Assembly (NCBI GenBank): GCA_902787715.1
Contig: CADAHQ010000016.1
Coordinates: 1-64,000, forward strand
DNA from: an uncultured Lachnospiraceae bacterium
Lineage (GTDB): Bacteria; Bacillota; Clostridia; Lachnospirales; Lachnospiraceae
Direction of reading: 5' to 3'
Length of the DNA: 64,000 nt
In this document: one piece after another, positions 48,000 through 56,160 of the stretch
Layout: each line of letters opens with the position of its first letter
Position numbering within the stretch: the stretch's first letter is position 1
Made by a program: the position numbers and the translations under genes
The notes under the pieces: generated by a model
Told to the model about the DNA's origin: nothing
What the model saw: only the letters and a program-made list of their open reading frames with translations
Databases searched by the model: none

Positions 48000-49055
48000 T
48001 CACACCTGCACGATGCGGTAGCCCGCCGCCTTCATCAGCCGGTTCATAACCGCCGCGCCGACGCCTGCGGACGGGAAGCATTCGCCGAAGATATACTCGG
48101 CTCCCATGTCGTCAAATTCACGCAATGTCTCAAAGAGATGCGCCGCCACCGTCGCTTCCTCCTCGCGGTCTCCGACGCTGCGGACCGTAAGGCCCTCGTA
48201 GCAGCCCTTCGTCTCCTCCGAGGCAAGCACCGCAACGCGGTACCCCTGCGCAATTTTTGCTTCCGCCTCCTTGCGCACCCGCTCAGTCACCGCCGCAAGG
48301 TCTCCCTCGTAGATGGTCAGCTCGCCCTTCGGCGCGTAATGCCGGTAGCGCATGCCGGGCGCCTTCGCCACAATCGAGTCGTCCCGGACCCGCTTCAGGA
48401 TAGCCGGGTCATACGCCACCTTCGGCAGCACCTCGCGAAGCTGTTCTATCGTGATATATCCCGGGCGAAGCACCATGGGAATCCGGCCCGTCAGGTCCAC
48501 AATGGTGGACTCTAAGCCGATTGGCACGTCCCCGCCGTCCAGAATCATCGGAATGCGGCCCTTGAGGTCCTCGTACACGTGATTGGCGCGGGTCGGACTC
48601 GGCCTGCCGCTGGCATTTGCCGAAGGTGCCGCAATATATACGCCGCTCTCGCGGATGAGCATCGCCGCAACGGGGTCGCTGGGCATCCGGATGGCAACGG
48701 TCGGGAGTCCCCCCGTGGTGGCATCCGGCACAATTTTCTTTTTATGCAGTATGATGGTCATCGGCCCCGGCCAAAACCGCTTCGCAAGCGCGTAGGCGCT
48801 CTTCGGAATGTTTCTCGCAAGCACCGGAAGCGCGTCCGTGTCCGCAATGTGCACAATCAGCGGATTGTCCGACGGACGGCCTTTCGCCTCATAGATTCGC
48901 CGCGCCGCATCCGGCCGCAGGGCGTCTCCGCCGAGGCCGTACACGGTCTCCGTAGGGAATGCCACAAGCTCCCCTTCGCGCAGAAGCTGCGCCGCCTCCG
49001 CCACATCTTTTTTCTGCAAATGCTCCCGTGAAACCGGGATCACCCGCGTCTCCAT
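48000..49055 (-). CDS. ywlC: L-threonylcarbamoyladenylate synthase (Sua5/YwlC)
   Basis: 351 aa; makes threonylcarbamoyl-AMP for t6A37 modification of ANN-decoding tRNAs. The YrdC domain has 'GELVAFPTETVYGLGGDA', 'KGRPSDNPLIVHI', 'FWPGPMTIIL' and 'APSANASGRPSPT'. A linker leads to the C-terminal Sua5 domain. ATG at 49055 has AAAGGACG upstream; an in-frame extension of 17 codons is not supported. First gene of the sua5-phosphatase-rpiB unit. Confidence 0.94.
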   Translation of the reverse strand: METRVIPVSREHLQKKDVAEAAQLLREGELVAFPTETVYGLGGDALRPDAARRIYEAKGRPSDNPLIVHIADTDALPVLARNIPKSAYALAKRFWPGPMTIILHKKKIVPDATTGGLPTVAIRMPSDPVAAMLIRESGVYIAAPSANASGRPSPTRANHVYEDLKGRIPMILDGGDVPIGLESTIVDLTGRIPMVLRPGYITIEQLREVLPKVAYDPAILKRVRDDSIVAKAPGMRYRHYAPKGELTIYEGDLAAVTERVRKEAEAKIAQGYRVAVLASEETKGCYEGLTVRSVGDREEEATVAAHLFETLREFDDMGAEYIFGECFPSAGVGAAVMNRLMKAAGYRIVQV

Positions 49056-49171
49056 CTGTATTTCGTCCTTTCTGTATCCCGCAGATTTCAAAGAGGTGTC
49101 ACACAACCCCGGAATCCGCTTCGGTCCCTTTGGAGTTCATTATATCGCCGCTTCCTTGAATAGTCAAATCC

Positions 49172-49212
49172 AAAAAGGGGAAAGCCCCCCGTTTTCACGG
49201 ATTGCTTTCCCC
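49172..49212 (-). terminator. Terminator after the Ytr-like ABC operon
   Basis: GGGGAAAGC / GCTTTCCCC (49177-49185 with 49204-49212), an inner CCG/CGG pair, and five T on the minus strand. Located 24 nt after the permease stop codon. Confidence 0.8.
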
Positions 49213-49236
49213 ATGGAAGCCGGTTGCACCGGCCTG

Positions 49237-50745
49237 CTATTTCCAGAATCGACGGATGTTCAAAATTCCGGTCTCCTCAAGCTCTTTCACCAGCTGCAAA
49301 GCCTGGCCGTATGTAAGATAGAACTGCTGATCCATCACGGCTTCGGCGTCCTCCGGTTTCCCCGGAAGCCAGATTTTGACTTCAAACGCCTCGTTCCGGT
49401 CCGACTCCCGCAGGAATCCGTAATAACTCTCGGTGCCCCAGAGCTTATCGTAGAAGCCTTTCATGCTCTTCTTTCCGGACGCCGCATACTTCTGGCAGAT
49501 TTCAACGACCTTCCGCACCTCGGCGTCGGTGATTTCCTTGCGGTCCATATACTCGACGTCGTTGTAATCGCGCATCCAGGACCGCCTGTATGCCTCGCTT
49601 CCCGCGTATCCGGTCATATATCCGTCCCCGGAAACGAGGATTCCGGCACCGTCGAGATTCCTCGAGGGTATATAGTGAATCGAACCGAAGCCGTCGGTCA
49701 TGTAAGCTACAAAGACAATGAAAAGGAACAGCACCGTAGTCGCCGTAAACTTCCCAAGCCACCACGCGACCTTCCTTCCGGAGAGGATGTCGCGGAAGGT
49801 CACAAGATGAATCACCATATATATAATCAGGGCCACAGCAACCACTGTCTCCGGCGATCCTTCGAAAAGGAACAGGGTGTAGTATGTCACCAACCCTAAG
49901 AGAATTACCAACTCAAAGAATATCCGACTGACAACCGGCTTCCCCGCAGTCCCCGCATCCCTCTTCCGATAGAAGAAGAACATGGCGACAATCACCCCGA
50001 GGGAAATCAGCGTGCTGGAGACGGTAACCAGCAAAACTCTCCAGATAGAAATCGATGTGTCAACGTAATCTCCGAGGGCCGAGAACGACCAGAGGAAGTA
50101 AATAATTCCCGGTTTGGTGACCTGGCCGCCCATCTCCGACATCAAGCGGGTGCGGATCATCAGCGGCGCCGCGGAAATACTGATGGCAGCAATGTACGTA
50201 AAATACCGCATCTCCGCACGTCTTCCGCAACAGATTGCGCAGATGACCGTAACCGTTTCCAAGAACAGGACCGACGTCACATACAGGAAGAACATCTGCA
50301 GTGCCTCCCGCGGTCTGGTGTTGTGCCAAATCCACCAGCTGTCTACCTCCCACGGTACATAATTGAACAGCAATACCGTGACTGCCGTAGCAATCCCCGA
50401 CCATACGATCACCGGCAGCAACTGCAGGTAAAAAACCGTCAGAATCCGGGATGCGTACCGTTCCTTTGCACTCATCGGCAAGGAATAAACCACATCGCTC
50501 TGCTGCGGATTATGCAGTTCCCGGAACACGGAGATTACACATGTGGGTGCAATTGCTCCTCCGAGGATAAACAGCAACAGTGCCGTCTCGGACACGTTGT
50601 TGTACGCGCGGTTTCCGATTGCCTGCGTGACCTGCAGAAGGCAGGCGGTGCCGAGTATGATGTTGAGGATAACGAAAAACCTGACATGTGTACGCGCCTC
50701 CCCAAGCGCCATGCGGTTAACCCTCCGAAATGAATTCATGGCCAT
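49237..50745 (-). CDS. ABC-2-type permease of a YtrA-controlled transporter
   Basis: 502 aa with about ten hydrophobic helices, an extracellular loop between the first two, and a C-terminal soluble region of about 120 residues ('DYNDVEYMDRKEITDAEVRK'). The short segment 'YSLPMSAKERYASRILT' near residue 85 is the coupling motif common to ABC-2 permeases of ytr/bcrB-type operons. Substrate unknown; relatives act in envelope stress and antibiotic resistance. It overlaps the end of the ATPase gene by 29 nt, so the two are coupled. Confidence 0.8.
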   Translation of the reverse strand: MAMNSFRRVNRMALGEARTHVRFFVILNIILGTACLLQVTQAIGNRAYNNVSETALLLFILGGAIAPTCVISVFRELHNPQQSDVVYSLPMSAKERYASRILTVFYLQLLPVIVWSGIATAVTVLLFNYVPWEVDSWWIWHNTRPREALQMFFLYVTSVLFLETVTVICAICCGRRAEMRYFTYIAAISISAAPLMIRTRLMSEMGGQVTKPGIIYFLWSFSALGDYVDTSISIWRVLLVTVSSTLISLGVIVAMFFFYRKRDAGTAGKPVVSRIFFELVILLGLVTYYTLFLFEGSPETVVAVALIIYMVIHLVTFRDILSGRKVAWWLGKFTATTVLFLFIVFVAYMTDGFGSIHYIPSRNLDGAGILVSGDGYMTGYAGSEAYRRSWMRDYNDVEYMDRKEITDAEVRKVVEICQKYAASGKKSMKGFYDKLWGTESYYGFLRESDRNEAFEVKIWLPGKPEDAEAVMDQQFYLTYGQALQLVKELEETGILNIRRFWK

Positions 50746-51655
50746 ACCCCCTTGCTTCCAGTTCGTAGATGAACACCTCTTCCAGGGTCAGCGGAACCAG
50801 CTCAAAGTAGTCTGTTTCCATCCCGTCAAGAATCTTCCGAACACTTTCTTCCGAGCCCTTGACAACCGCCGACACAATGCTTCCGGCGGTGGAATACTGC
50901 ATCACCGTAAGCCCGCGAGAGGTCAGCTCCTCCTCCGTCACCCGGGCGGATTTGCGGAGAATCTGCGCCTTGCAAACGCTTCCGCGCACGTTGTCCACCT
51001 CGTCGTCGAACACCAATTTTCCCTGGTGAAGAAGCATCGCGCGGTCGCACAACTCGTTGATCTCCGCCACGTTGTGGGAGGAGACGATGAGCGTCGCATT
51101 CCGGTCGAGCATCTGGTCGACAATGATGTCCTTGAGCATCTTCCGCATCGCCGGATCCAGCCCGTCAAATGCCTCATCCATCACCAGATACTTCGTCCCG
51201 CACGCGAGAGCCACAGCAACCACAGCCTGCCGCTTCATTCCCTTGGAGAACGTCGACATCTTCCGGTCCGTCGGAAGCCCGAGGGCCCCGACAATCTTCG
51301 AAAATGTCTCGTGGGAAAAAGTGTCATAGTAGCATGCGAAAAATGCAGCCATCGCCTTTAACGTGAAATCGGCATACTGCACGGTCTCGTCATTGACGAA
51401 AAAGATGTTTTTCTTCGCCTCGGGATTGTCCCAGGCTTCGACGCCGTCAATCAAAATCTGCCCGGACTGTCCCTGGTAAACGCCGCACATCAACCGCATC
51501 AGGGTGGATTTGCCGGCGCCGTTGGAGCCGAGAAATCCGTAGATGCAACCGTCCGGTATCTGAATCGACACATCGTCAAGCGCGCGAACCGCCTTGCCGC
51601 TCTCGCCGACCCCCTTACCGACGAAGTCCATGGTGACGTTTCTGATTTCAATCAT
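50717..51655 (-). CDS. ABC transporter ATP-binding protein (YtrB-like)
   Basis: 312 aa. Walker A GSNGAGKS near residue 43, Q-loop 'FFVNDE', signature-type 'FSKGMKRQ' near residue 139, Walker B 'YLVMDE', D-loop 'FDGLDP' and switch 'SSHN'. The non-canonical signature FSKGMKR is the rule in YtrB/EcsA-like ATPases. It overlaps the GntR gene by 8 nt and pairs with the permease gene downstream. Confidence 0.9.
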   Translation of the reverse strand: MIEIRNVTMDFVGKGVGESGKAVRALDDVSIQIPDGCIYGFLGSNGAGKSTLMRLMCGVYQGQSGQILIDGVEAWDNPEAKKNIFFVNDETVQYADFTLKAMAAFFACYYDTFSHETFSKIVGALGLPTDRKMSTFSKGMKRQAVVAVALACGTKYLVMDEAFDGLDPAMRKMLKDIIVDQMLDRNATLIVSSHNVAEINELCDRAMLLHQGKLVFDDEVDNVRGSVCKAQILRKSARVTEEELTSRGLTVMQYSTAGSIVSAVVKGSEESVRKILDGMETDYFELVPLTLEEVFIYELEARGYGHEFISEG

Positions 51656-52040
51656 CGTCCTTCACCCCCTCACCGGCAGCGGAACCTTCTCCGCTGCACA
51701 CCTGTTCCAAAACTTTCCTGAGTTCCTCCACCGGAACTCCGGCGCGGTACGCCTCCAGCGCCTTCTGTGCAAACTCCCCGGTCAGCCTTTTGTAGACGCC
51801 GCTTCTCTGCTCGGCCACAAAGCAACCGATTCCCGCGACGGAATAGATGACTCCGTCGCGCTCCAGTGCGGCGTAAGCTTTGGCCACGGTATTCGGATTG
51901 ATCCGCAGTTCCTTGGCCAGCACCCGCGCCGCCGGAAGTCGTGAGTTTTCCTTCAACAGCCCCATGGCTATCTCTCCGCAGATTCCGCGGCAGAGCTGCT
52001 CATATATCGGGGCTCGTCCCGTAACATCCAAACTGATCAC
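51648..52040 (-). CDS. GntR family (YtrA subfamily) repressor
   Basis: 130 aa with GTG start at 52040, supported by AAAGGAGGT six bases upstream; the upstream ATG frame lacks this. The winged helix has 'GRAPIYEQLCRGICGEIAMG' and 'LPAARVLAKELRINPNTVAKAYAALERDG', diagnostic of YtrA-type GntR proteins with a short C-terminal dimerisation helix. It heads the operon with the ABC ATPase and permease and very likely binds the GTGTACTA palindrome at 52101-52123 to repress it until a cell-envelope signal appears. Confidence 0.92.
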   Translation of the reverse strand: MISLDVTGRAPIYEQLCRGICGEIAMGLLKENSRLPAARVLAKELRINPNTVAKAYAALERDGVIYSVAGIGCFVAEQRSGVYKRLTGEFAQKALEAYRAGVPVEELRKVLEQVCSGEGSAAGEGVKDDD

Positions 52041-52100
52041 GCACTGACCTCCTTTCTCATTACTTTTCTCAGAATCCCCATTCTTTTCCACACTTGCTGC

Positions 52101-52157
52101 GTGTACTATGCGTCTTAGTACACTTGCATATTACCACGACTTGCGAGAACTTGTCAA
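52101..52157 (-). promoter_or_regulatory. Promoter and GntR/YtrA operator
   Basis: Minus strand: TTGACA (-35, 52152-52157), about 18 bp, TAATAT (-10, 52128-52133). Immediately downstream at the expected +1 is the perfect inverted repeat GTGTACTA - 7 nt - TAGTACAC (52101-52108 with 52116-52123), the right size and place for a GntR-type dimer. It controls the three-gene operon below. Confidence 0.75.
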
Positions 52158-52169
52158 CCCCCTTTTTTC

Positions 52170-52263
52170 AGGAGGGGGACTGCTGCCTCCCCTGAGGACG
52201 GCCGTTTTGCAGCTCCTTCGCAAAGGCGCAGGTTCAGGGAATCTAAGCGTGCTGCTCGATTCG
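52170..52263. repeat. Partial copy of the structured dispersed repeat
   Basis: The 3' block of the repeat family, GGTTCAGGGAATCTAAGCG followed by TGCTGCTCG (about 52229-52256), is present. It is preceded by CTCCTTCGCAAAGG, which resembles the arm of copy C (GTCCTTTGCAAA). None of the other conserved blocks are there. Next to it is a hairpin AGGGG/CCCCT near 52172-52196. The 62-bp hairpin array begins 20 nt further on. Confidence 0.65.
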
Positions 52264-52281
52264 CAAAAACACAAGAAACAG

Positions 52282-52563
52282 ACAGCAAGATTAAGAAAAA
52301 CCTAAATCCCGCTGTATTCCCATCGCGGAAACGCAAGAAACATACAGCGAGATTAAGAAAAACCTAAATCCCGCTGTATTCCCATCGCGGAAATCGTGAA
52401 AGCATACAGCGGGATTAAGAAAAACCCGAATCCCGCTGTATTCTCATCGCAAAAAGGCAAGAAACAGACAGCGAGATTAAGAAAAGCCCGAATCCCGCTG
52501 TATTCTCATCGCAAAAAGGCCGGAAACAGACAGCGAAATCAAGAAAAACCTGAATCCCGCTGT
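52282..52563. repeat. Array of five hairpins with exact 62-bp period
   Basis: Units start at 52282, 52344, 52406, 52468 and 52530. Each holds an inverted repeat of the type ACAGCGGGATT - 12 nt - AATCCCGCTGT (perfect in unit 3, one to three mismatches in the others), separated by about 28 nt beginning ATTCYCATCGC. The period is not a multiple of three and the loops keep AAGAAAAA, so this is a structural, non-coding array. Direct duplication is evident, but left-arm changes between units are not always compensated. Confidence 0.88.
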
Positions 52564-52595
52564 CTTTTCATCTTTTCCTTGCTTTCACAATCAAA

Positions 52596-52649
52596 CAGGG
52601 CTGCTCAATTTCCGGAGTCTGGCTCCGCTGATTGATACAGCCCTGGTTT
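52596..52649. terminator. Possible bidirectional terminator
   Basis: CAGGGCTG / CAGCCCTG (52596-52603 with 52638-52645), an inner GGAG/CTCC pair, followed by GTTTTAAT on the plus strand and TTTGATTG on the minus strand. Placed 57 nt after the XRE regulator gene on the minus strand. Confidence 0.5.
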
Positions 52650-52705
52650 TAATCGATGGTTTTATTCGAACCTTCTGTTTTTATGATGATTTTGATGATC
52701 TCTTT

Positions 52706-53344
52706 TTAGTTGCTTCGCCTTTTTTGCCGTTTCGGCTTTCGTTTTCCGAGCCGGATGCTCTTCAGGTTCTGCTTATAGTTGAAAACGTACCGAATCACGA
52801 GCAGTCCCTGGGCCGGGAGGCCGATGAAGAAGATGTACCAGGGTTGGGAGTCGATTAGGTGTAGGTATATGCATGTGGTGAAGGACCAGACAAATACGGA
52901 GGAGTAGATGAGGAGCAGGATGTTCGTCGGCTCCTTGCGGTTGAAGAACCACAGCACCAGCATACATGCGGGCACACACCACACAAACAACTGCCAGACG
53001 TTGGTCTGGCGGGAGAGTTTCAGGTATACGTACAGGGCGGTTAAGATGAACCAGATTTCACAACACAGGAAAATCTGGGACAGAATCTTCTGACCGATGC
53101 CGCCGTTTTGGTTCTCCTGCGCGTCCCCCTCCGCACGCGCCTCCGTGATCTGAGATACCGGTACGTCAAAAATCTCGCTGAGGGCGTAGATTGTTTCGAG
53201 GTCCGGAACGACCTCGCCTGCCTCCCAACGCGAGATGGCTTTGTCGGAATAATTGATTCTTCTGGCCAGCTCCGCCTGTGTCAGATTGTTTTCTTTCCGA
53301 AGTCTCAATATATTTTGCGAAACAATCGCTTTAACATTTTCCAT
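52706..53344 (-). CDS. XRE family regulator fused to membrane helices
   Basis: 212 aa from the ATG at 53344. Residues about 5-62 form a Cro/C1-type helix-turn-helix ('NILRLRKENNLTQAELARRINYSDKAISRWEAG' region), followed by a linker and four hydrophobic helices (about 85-190) and a strongly basic C-terminus. Such membrane-tied XRE proteins are common in Clostridia and are thought to sense envelope or lipid signals; the target here is unknown. The ribosome binding site is weak. Transcribed opposite to the GT8 gene 186 bp away. Confidence 0.85.
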   Translation of the reverse strand: MENVKAIVSQNILRLRKENNLTQAELARRINYSDKAISRWEAGEVVPDLETIYALSEIFDVPVSQITEARAEGDAQENQNGGIGQKILSQIFLCCEIWFILTALYVYLKLSRQTNVWQLFVWCVPACMLVLWFFNRKEPTNILLLIYSSVFVWSFTTCIYLHLIDSQPWYIFFIGLPAQGLLVIRYVFNYKQNLKSIRLGKRKPKRQKRRSN

Positions 53345-53530
53345 GCCGTAATCATAGCAGGGTCCCTCGCGAAAATCAAGCATTTATCGCAGATTCCCGC
53401 TGTGGTGGAGTTCTCTCCCGCTGCAGTTCGGAAGCGTTTTTCAATCCGAGAGCTTCCCCATCATCATTATCTTTACATAATGATGACGTTACGGGAAAAT
53501 GGAGCTGACCAATTTACAGGGGGTATTGCC

Positions 53531-54472
53531 ATGAAGAATCCGATTCCGATTTTTTTCGCGTGCAACGATCGGTACGTTCCGTACCTCGACGTTGCCATCG
53601 TCTCTCTGATCTCCCATGTCTCGCCGGACCGTGAGTATCGAATCACCGTTTTGAAGACCGACATCACTGAGCACAATCAGGAAATCATCCGAAAGCATGC
53701 GACCGGAAATGTGGCGATTGAATTTTACGATGTTCGGCAAATGCTGGAGCCGGTGAAGCACAAGCTTCCCGACATGTTTTATTACAGCCTTGCCGCGTAC
53801 TACCGTTTCTTCATCGAGACCGCCTTTCCGCAGTATGACAAGGCGATTTATCTCGACTGCGACGTGATCCTTTTGAATGACATCGCGAAGCTGTATGACA
53901 CCGACGTCGACGGCTATCTTGTGGGCGCCGTTTATGAGCAAAATACGGACCGCAGCCCGGTGTTCACGAACTACGTCGAAGAGATCATCGGCATCCCACA
54001 CAACACCTACTTCAACTCCGGCGTAATGGTTATGAACCTTGCGGAGTTCCGCCGGCAGAAGGTGCAGGAGAAGTTCCTGTGGATGCTCAGCGAGTACCAT
54101 TTCGACTCGCTGGCGCCCGACCAGGAGTACCTCAATGTCATTTGCCACGGGCAGGTGCGGTATTTGCCGACGGGCTGGAACAAGCACAGCTTCCCGGAGC
54201 CGCCGGAGGGCGAGCTTAACCTGTGTCACTTCGCCCTCTCCAACAAGCCGTGGTACTATGCGGAAACCATCAACGGCGAATATTTCTGGGAATACGCGAA
54301 GAAAAGCGAATTCTACCCTTCCCTGCGCGCATCTCTGGACAACTACTCCGACGCCGACCGGCAGAGGGACTACGAGTCCTTTAAATCATTGTTGCTGAGT
54401 ATTGAAGACATAAAAAAGAGCGAGCGGACATTCCGGAAGCTCTGGTTCCACGGGGAGGTTTGCCATGGCTAG
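53531..54472 (+). CDS. Family 8 glycosyltransferase
   Basis: 313 aa from the ATG at 53531 (AGGGGGT upstream). GT-A fold of GT8: 'PIPIFFACNDRYVPYLDVAIVSL' start, DxD in 'AIYLDCDVILLNDI' (about residues 104-117), 'YFNSGVMVMNLAEFR' and 'DQEYLNVI'. Members transfer glucose or galactose from UDP-sugars to lipopolysaccharide, teichoic acid or glycoprotein acceptors. The C-terminal 60 residues are helical. It overlaps the acyltransferase gene by 8 nt, so the pair probably builds an envelope glycolipid. Confidence 0.9.
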   Translation: MKNPIPIFFACNDRYVPYLDVAIVSLISHVSPDREYRITVLKTDITEHNQEIIRKHATGNVAIEFYDVRQMLEPVKHKLPDMFYYSLAAYYRFFIETAFPQYDKAIYLDCDVILLNDIAKLYDTDVDGYLVGAVYEQNTDRSPVFTNYVEEIIGIPHNTYFNSGVMVMNLAEFRRQKVQEKFLWMLSEYHFDSLAPDQEYLNVICHGQVRYLPTGWNKHSFPEPPEGELNLCHFALSNKPWYYAETINGEYFWEYAKKSEFYPSLRASLDNYSDADRQRDYESFKSLLLSIEDIKKSERTFRKLWFHGEVCHG

Positions 54473-55310
54473 AGAAGACCGCCTGCGAGTCCTGGCGCGC
54501 ATCAAAGAATACGAGGAGCAGGGCCGCTTTAACGACGACGTCGAGGAGGACGCTCCCTGCGCTCCGATACAGCCGGGCGAAGTGGACTATACAATCAAAA
54601 AGCTTTCCAGCAAATTCATGACTAAAGTCGCGAATTTCCTCGGCAAATCCTTCTTCGAAAATATGATTCGAAAAAAGAAGCTGATCATCAAAGAAGTTCG
54701 CGGCATTGAAAACGCCATCGCCGTAACGGGCGGCGCCATCGTCACAAGCAACCATTTTCACCTTAGCGACAACTATGCCGTCTACAAGACGATCAAGCCG
54801 GCGCTTAAAAAGCGCCATTACCTTTACAAGGTCATCAAGGAGAGCAACTACACAAACTTCAAGGGCCCCGTACGAATCATGATGCGCCACGCCAACACCA
54901 TGCCCCTAAGCTCCAACTACGCAACCATGCGCGAATTTTTCAAGGGCATGCGGACCCTTCTGGACCGCGGCGAAAAGATTCTGATCTACCCCGAGCAGGC
55001 CATGTGGTTTAACTACAGAAAGCCCCGGCCGCTCAAGCCCGGAGCTTTCAAATTCGCCGCCAAATTCGGCGTCCCGGTCATCCCGGTATTCATCTGCATG
55101 AAGGATTCCGACGTCCTGGACGATGACGGCTTCCCGGTTCAGGAGCTGTACATCAACTACCTGCCCGCCATCTATCCGGACGCCACCCTCTCCGTCAACG
55201 AGAACGCCCAGCGGATGATGACGCAAAACAGCGAGCAGTGGATTAAAGTTTACGAAGAATTTTACGGGGAGAAATATTCCCTGATGCAATTCGCCGGGGA
55301 GAATCACTAA
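54465..55310 (+). CDS. PlsC-like acyltransferase
   Basis: 281 aa. The HX4D motif is 'NHFHLSD' (about residues 97-103), with the second block 'GEKILIYPEQAMW' in place of FPEGTR, and 'KPGAFKFAAKFGVPVIPVF' as block IV. This is the 1-acylglycerol-3-phosphate acyltransferase superfamily, which transfers an acyl chain from acyl-CoA or acyl-ACP. No transmembrane helix is evident. Coupled to the GT8 gene, suggesting a modified lipid or glycolipid product rather than bulk phosphatidate synthesis. Confidence 0.87.
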   Translation: MAREDRLRVLARIKEYEEQGRFNDDVEEDAPCAPIQPGEVDYTIKKLSSKFMTKVANFLGKSFFENMIRKKKLIIKEVRGIENAIAVTGGAIVTSNHFHLSDNYAVYKTIKPALKKRHYLYKVIKESNYTNFKGPVRIMMRHANTMPLSSNYATMREFFKGMRTLLDRGEKILIYPEQAMWFNYRKPRPLKPGAFKFAAKFGVPVIPVFICMKDSDVLDDDGFPVQELYINYLPAIYPDATLSVNENAQRMMTQNSEQWIKVYEEFYGEKYSLMQFAGENH

Positions 55311-55341
55311 ACATATTTTCTCCGCTTACGCATTCACCGGT

Positions 55342-55654
55342 ACATCGCCGACCCCCTTACACGTCCTTTGCAAAGAAGCATGTGACTCACAAAAAAGCAA
55401 CGCAGCGATGTCGGCCGTAAGGTCGATAATCGATGCGTTGCTTTTTTATGAGGGCTATCTTAGCGCGCGTGAGGTCGCGCAGGGCGTTTCGAAGCTGTTT
55501 GAGGACACCGGCGCTGGAGAATTTAAATATCAAAAAGTGAAGACCGCCGGCGGACGAGTTCTGCAGAAACGCCCTCGCCTCAGCGACCGAGCAGCACGCT
55601 TAGATTCCCTGAACCTGCGTATTTGCAAAGGACGTGTAAGGGGGTCGGCGATGT
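55342..55654 (+). repeat. Structured dispersed repeat, copy C
   Basis: The outer arms 55342-55374 and 55622-55654 are perfectly complementary over 33 bp and unrelated to the arms of copies A and B. Inside, in order: GCATGTGACTCAC, a hairpin GCAACGCA/TGCGTTGC topped by CGGCC-GTAA-GGTCG (a GNRA loop that reads GAAA in copy B), ATGAGGGCTATCTTAGCG, CAGGGCGTTTCGAAG paired with CAGAAACGCCCT, a private GC-rich middle, and AGCACGCTTAGATTCCCTGAACC. An 83-codon ORF inside has no matching reading frame in copy B. It lies between convergent genes in an otherwise empty 440-bp gap. Confidence 0.82.
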
Positions 55655-55683
55655 TGTAGGTAAACCGGCGTTGCGGGGAAAAT

Positions 55684-55717
55684 GTGAAAGGCTCGGGATT
55701 GCTCCCGAGCCTTTCAC
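55684..55717. terminator. Strong hairpin, likely bidirectional terminator
   Basis: Perfect 15-bp stem GTGAAAGGCTCGGGA / TCCCGAGCCTTTCAC (55684-55698 with 55703-55717), loop TTGC. T-tracts on either side are short (ATTTTCC on the minus strand). Position fits the end of the minus-strand gene 55751-56032. Confidence 0.65.
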
Positions 55718-55750
55718 ACTGCGTTGGGTATTGTTTTGAAATCATATCAC

Positions 55751-56032
55751 CTAATACATGGCGCGGCGGGGTGTGGAATCGTCCGCCTTTTTGCGAGTGA
55801 GAAGCACCGTTGCCGCCGTGCCGAGGCCGGCGAACAGCAGGAGTTCGAACCACAGCGGGGCGTTAACGCCCTGCGCAACAGCAACCGGCTGCTCGGCGAC
55901 ACTGCCGGAGGTGGACTCCGTAATGACGCTTGCGTCCGCAACCGCTATCTCCGAGGCTCTTGCATTTGTGATGCTGCATACCAGCGCAGCCGCCAAAAGC
56001 AGCATTGCTATTCCTGCCCGTCTCATCTTCAT
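55751..56032 (-). CDS. Small exported membrane-anchored protein
   Basis: 93 aa; signal peptide (about 1-26, cleavage after 'NARA'), a Ser/Thr/Val-rich mature part, and a C-terminal transmembrane helix (about 60-80) followed by RKK and a short polar tail. No LPXTG-type motif precedes the helix. Ribosome binding site GGAGGAAATG. Not recognised. It lies downstream of the two-component genes with a 128-bp gap and may be unrelated to them. Confidence 0.65.
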   Translation of the reverse strand: MKMRRAGIAMLLLAAALVCSITNARASEIAVADASVITESTSGSVAEQPVAVAQGVNAPLWFELLLFAGLGTAATVLLTRKKADDSTPRRAMY

Positions 56033-56160
56033 TTCCTCCGAATTTTCCTCAACCGGGGATCGCCCGAAAAAAATACCTGCGGACGTATTTCCCCTTCCGC
56101 AGGTAAGTGTATCACAATTTCTTCACATTTTTCGAATTCTTACAGAAATGCAAGAATCAA

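Noticed and set aside
52282..52563. CRISPR array
   Set aside because: The whole 62-bp unit repeats, with no unique spacers, and no cas gene is present.
52396..52635. 79-codon plus-strand ORF
   Set aside because: It crosses the 62-bp repeats, whose period would shift the frame between units; no ribosome binding site.
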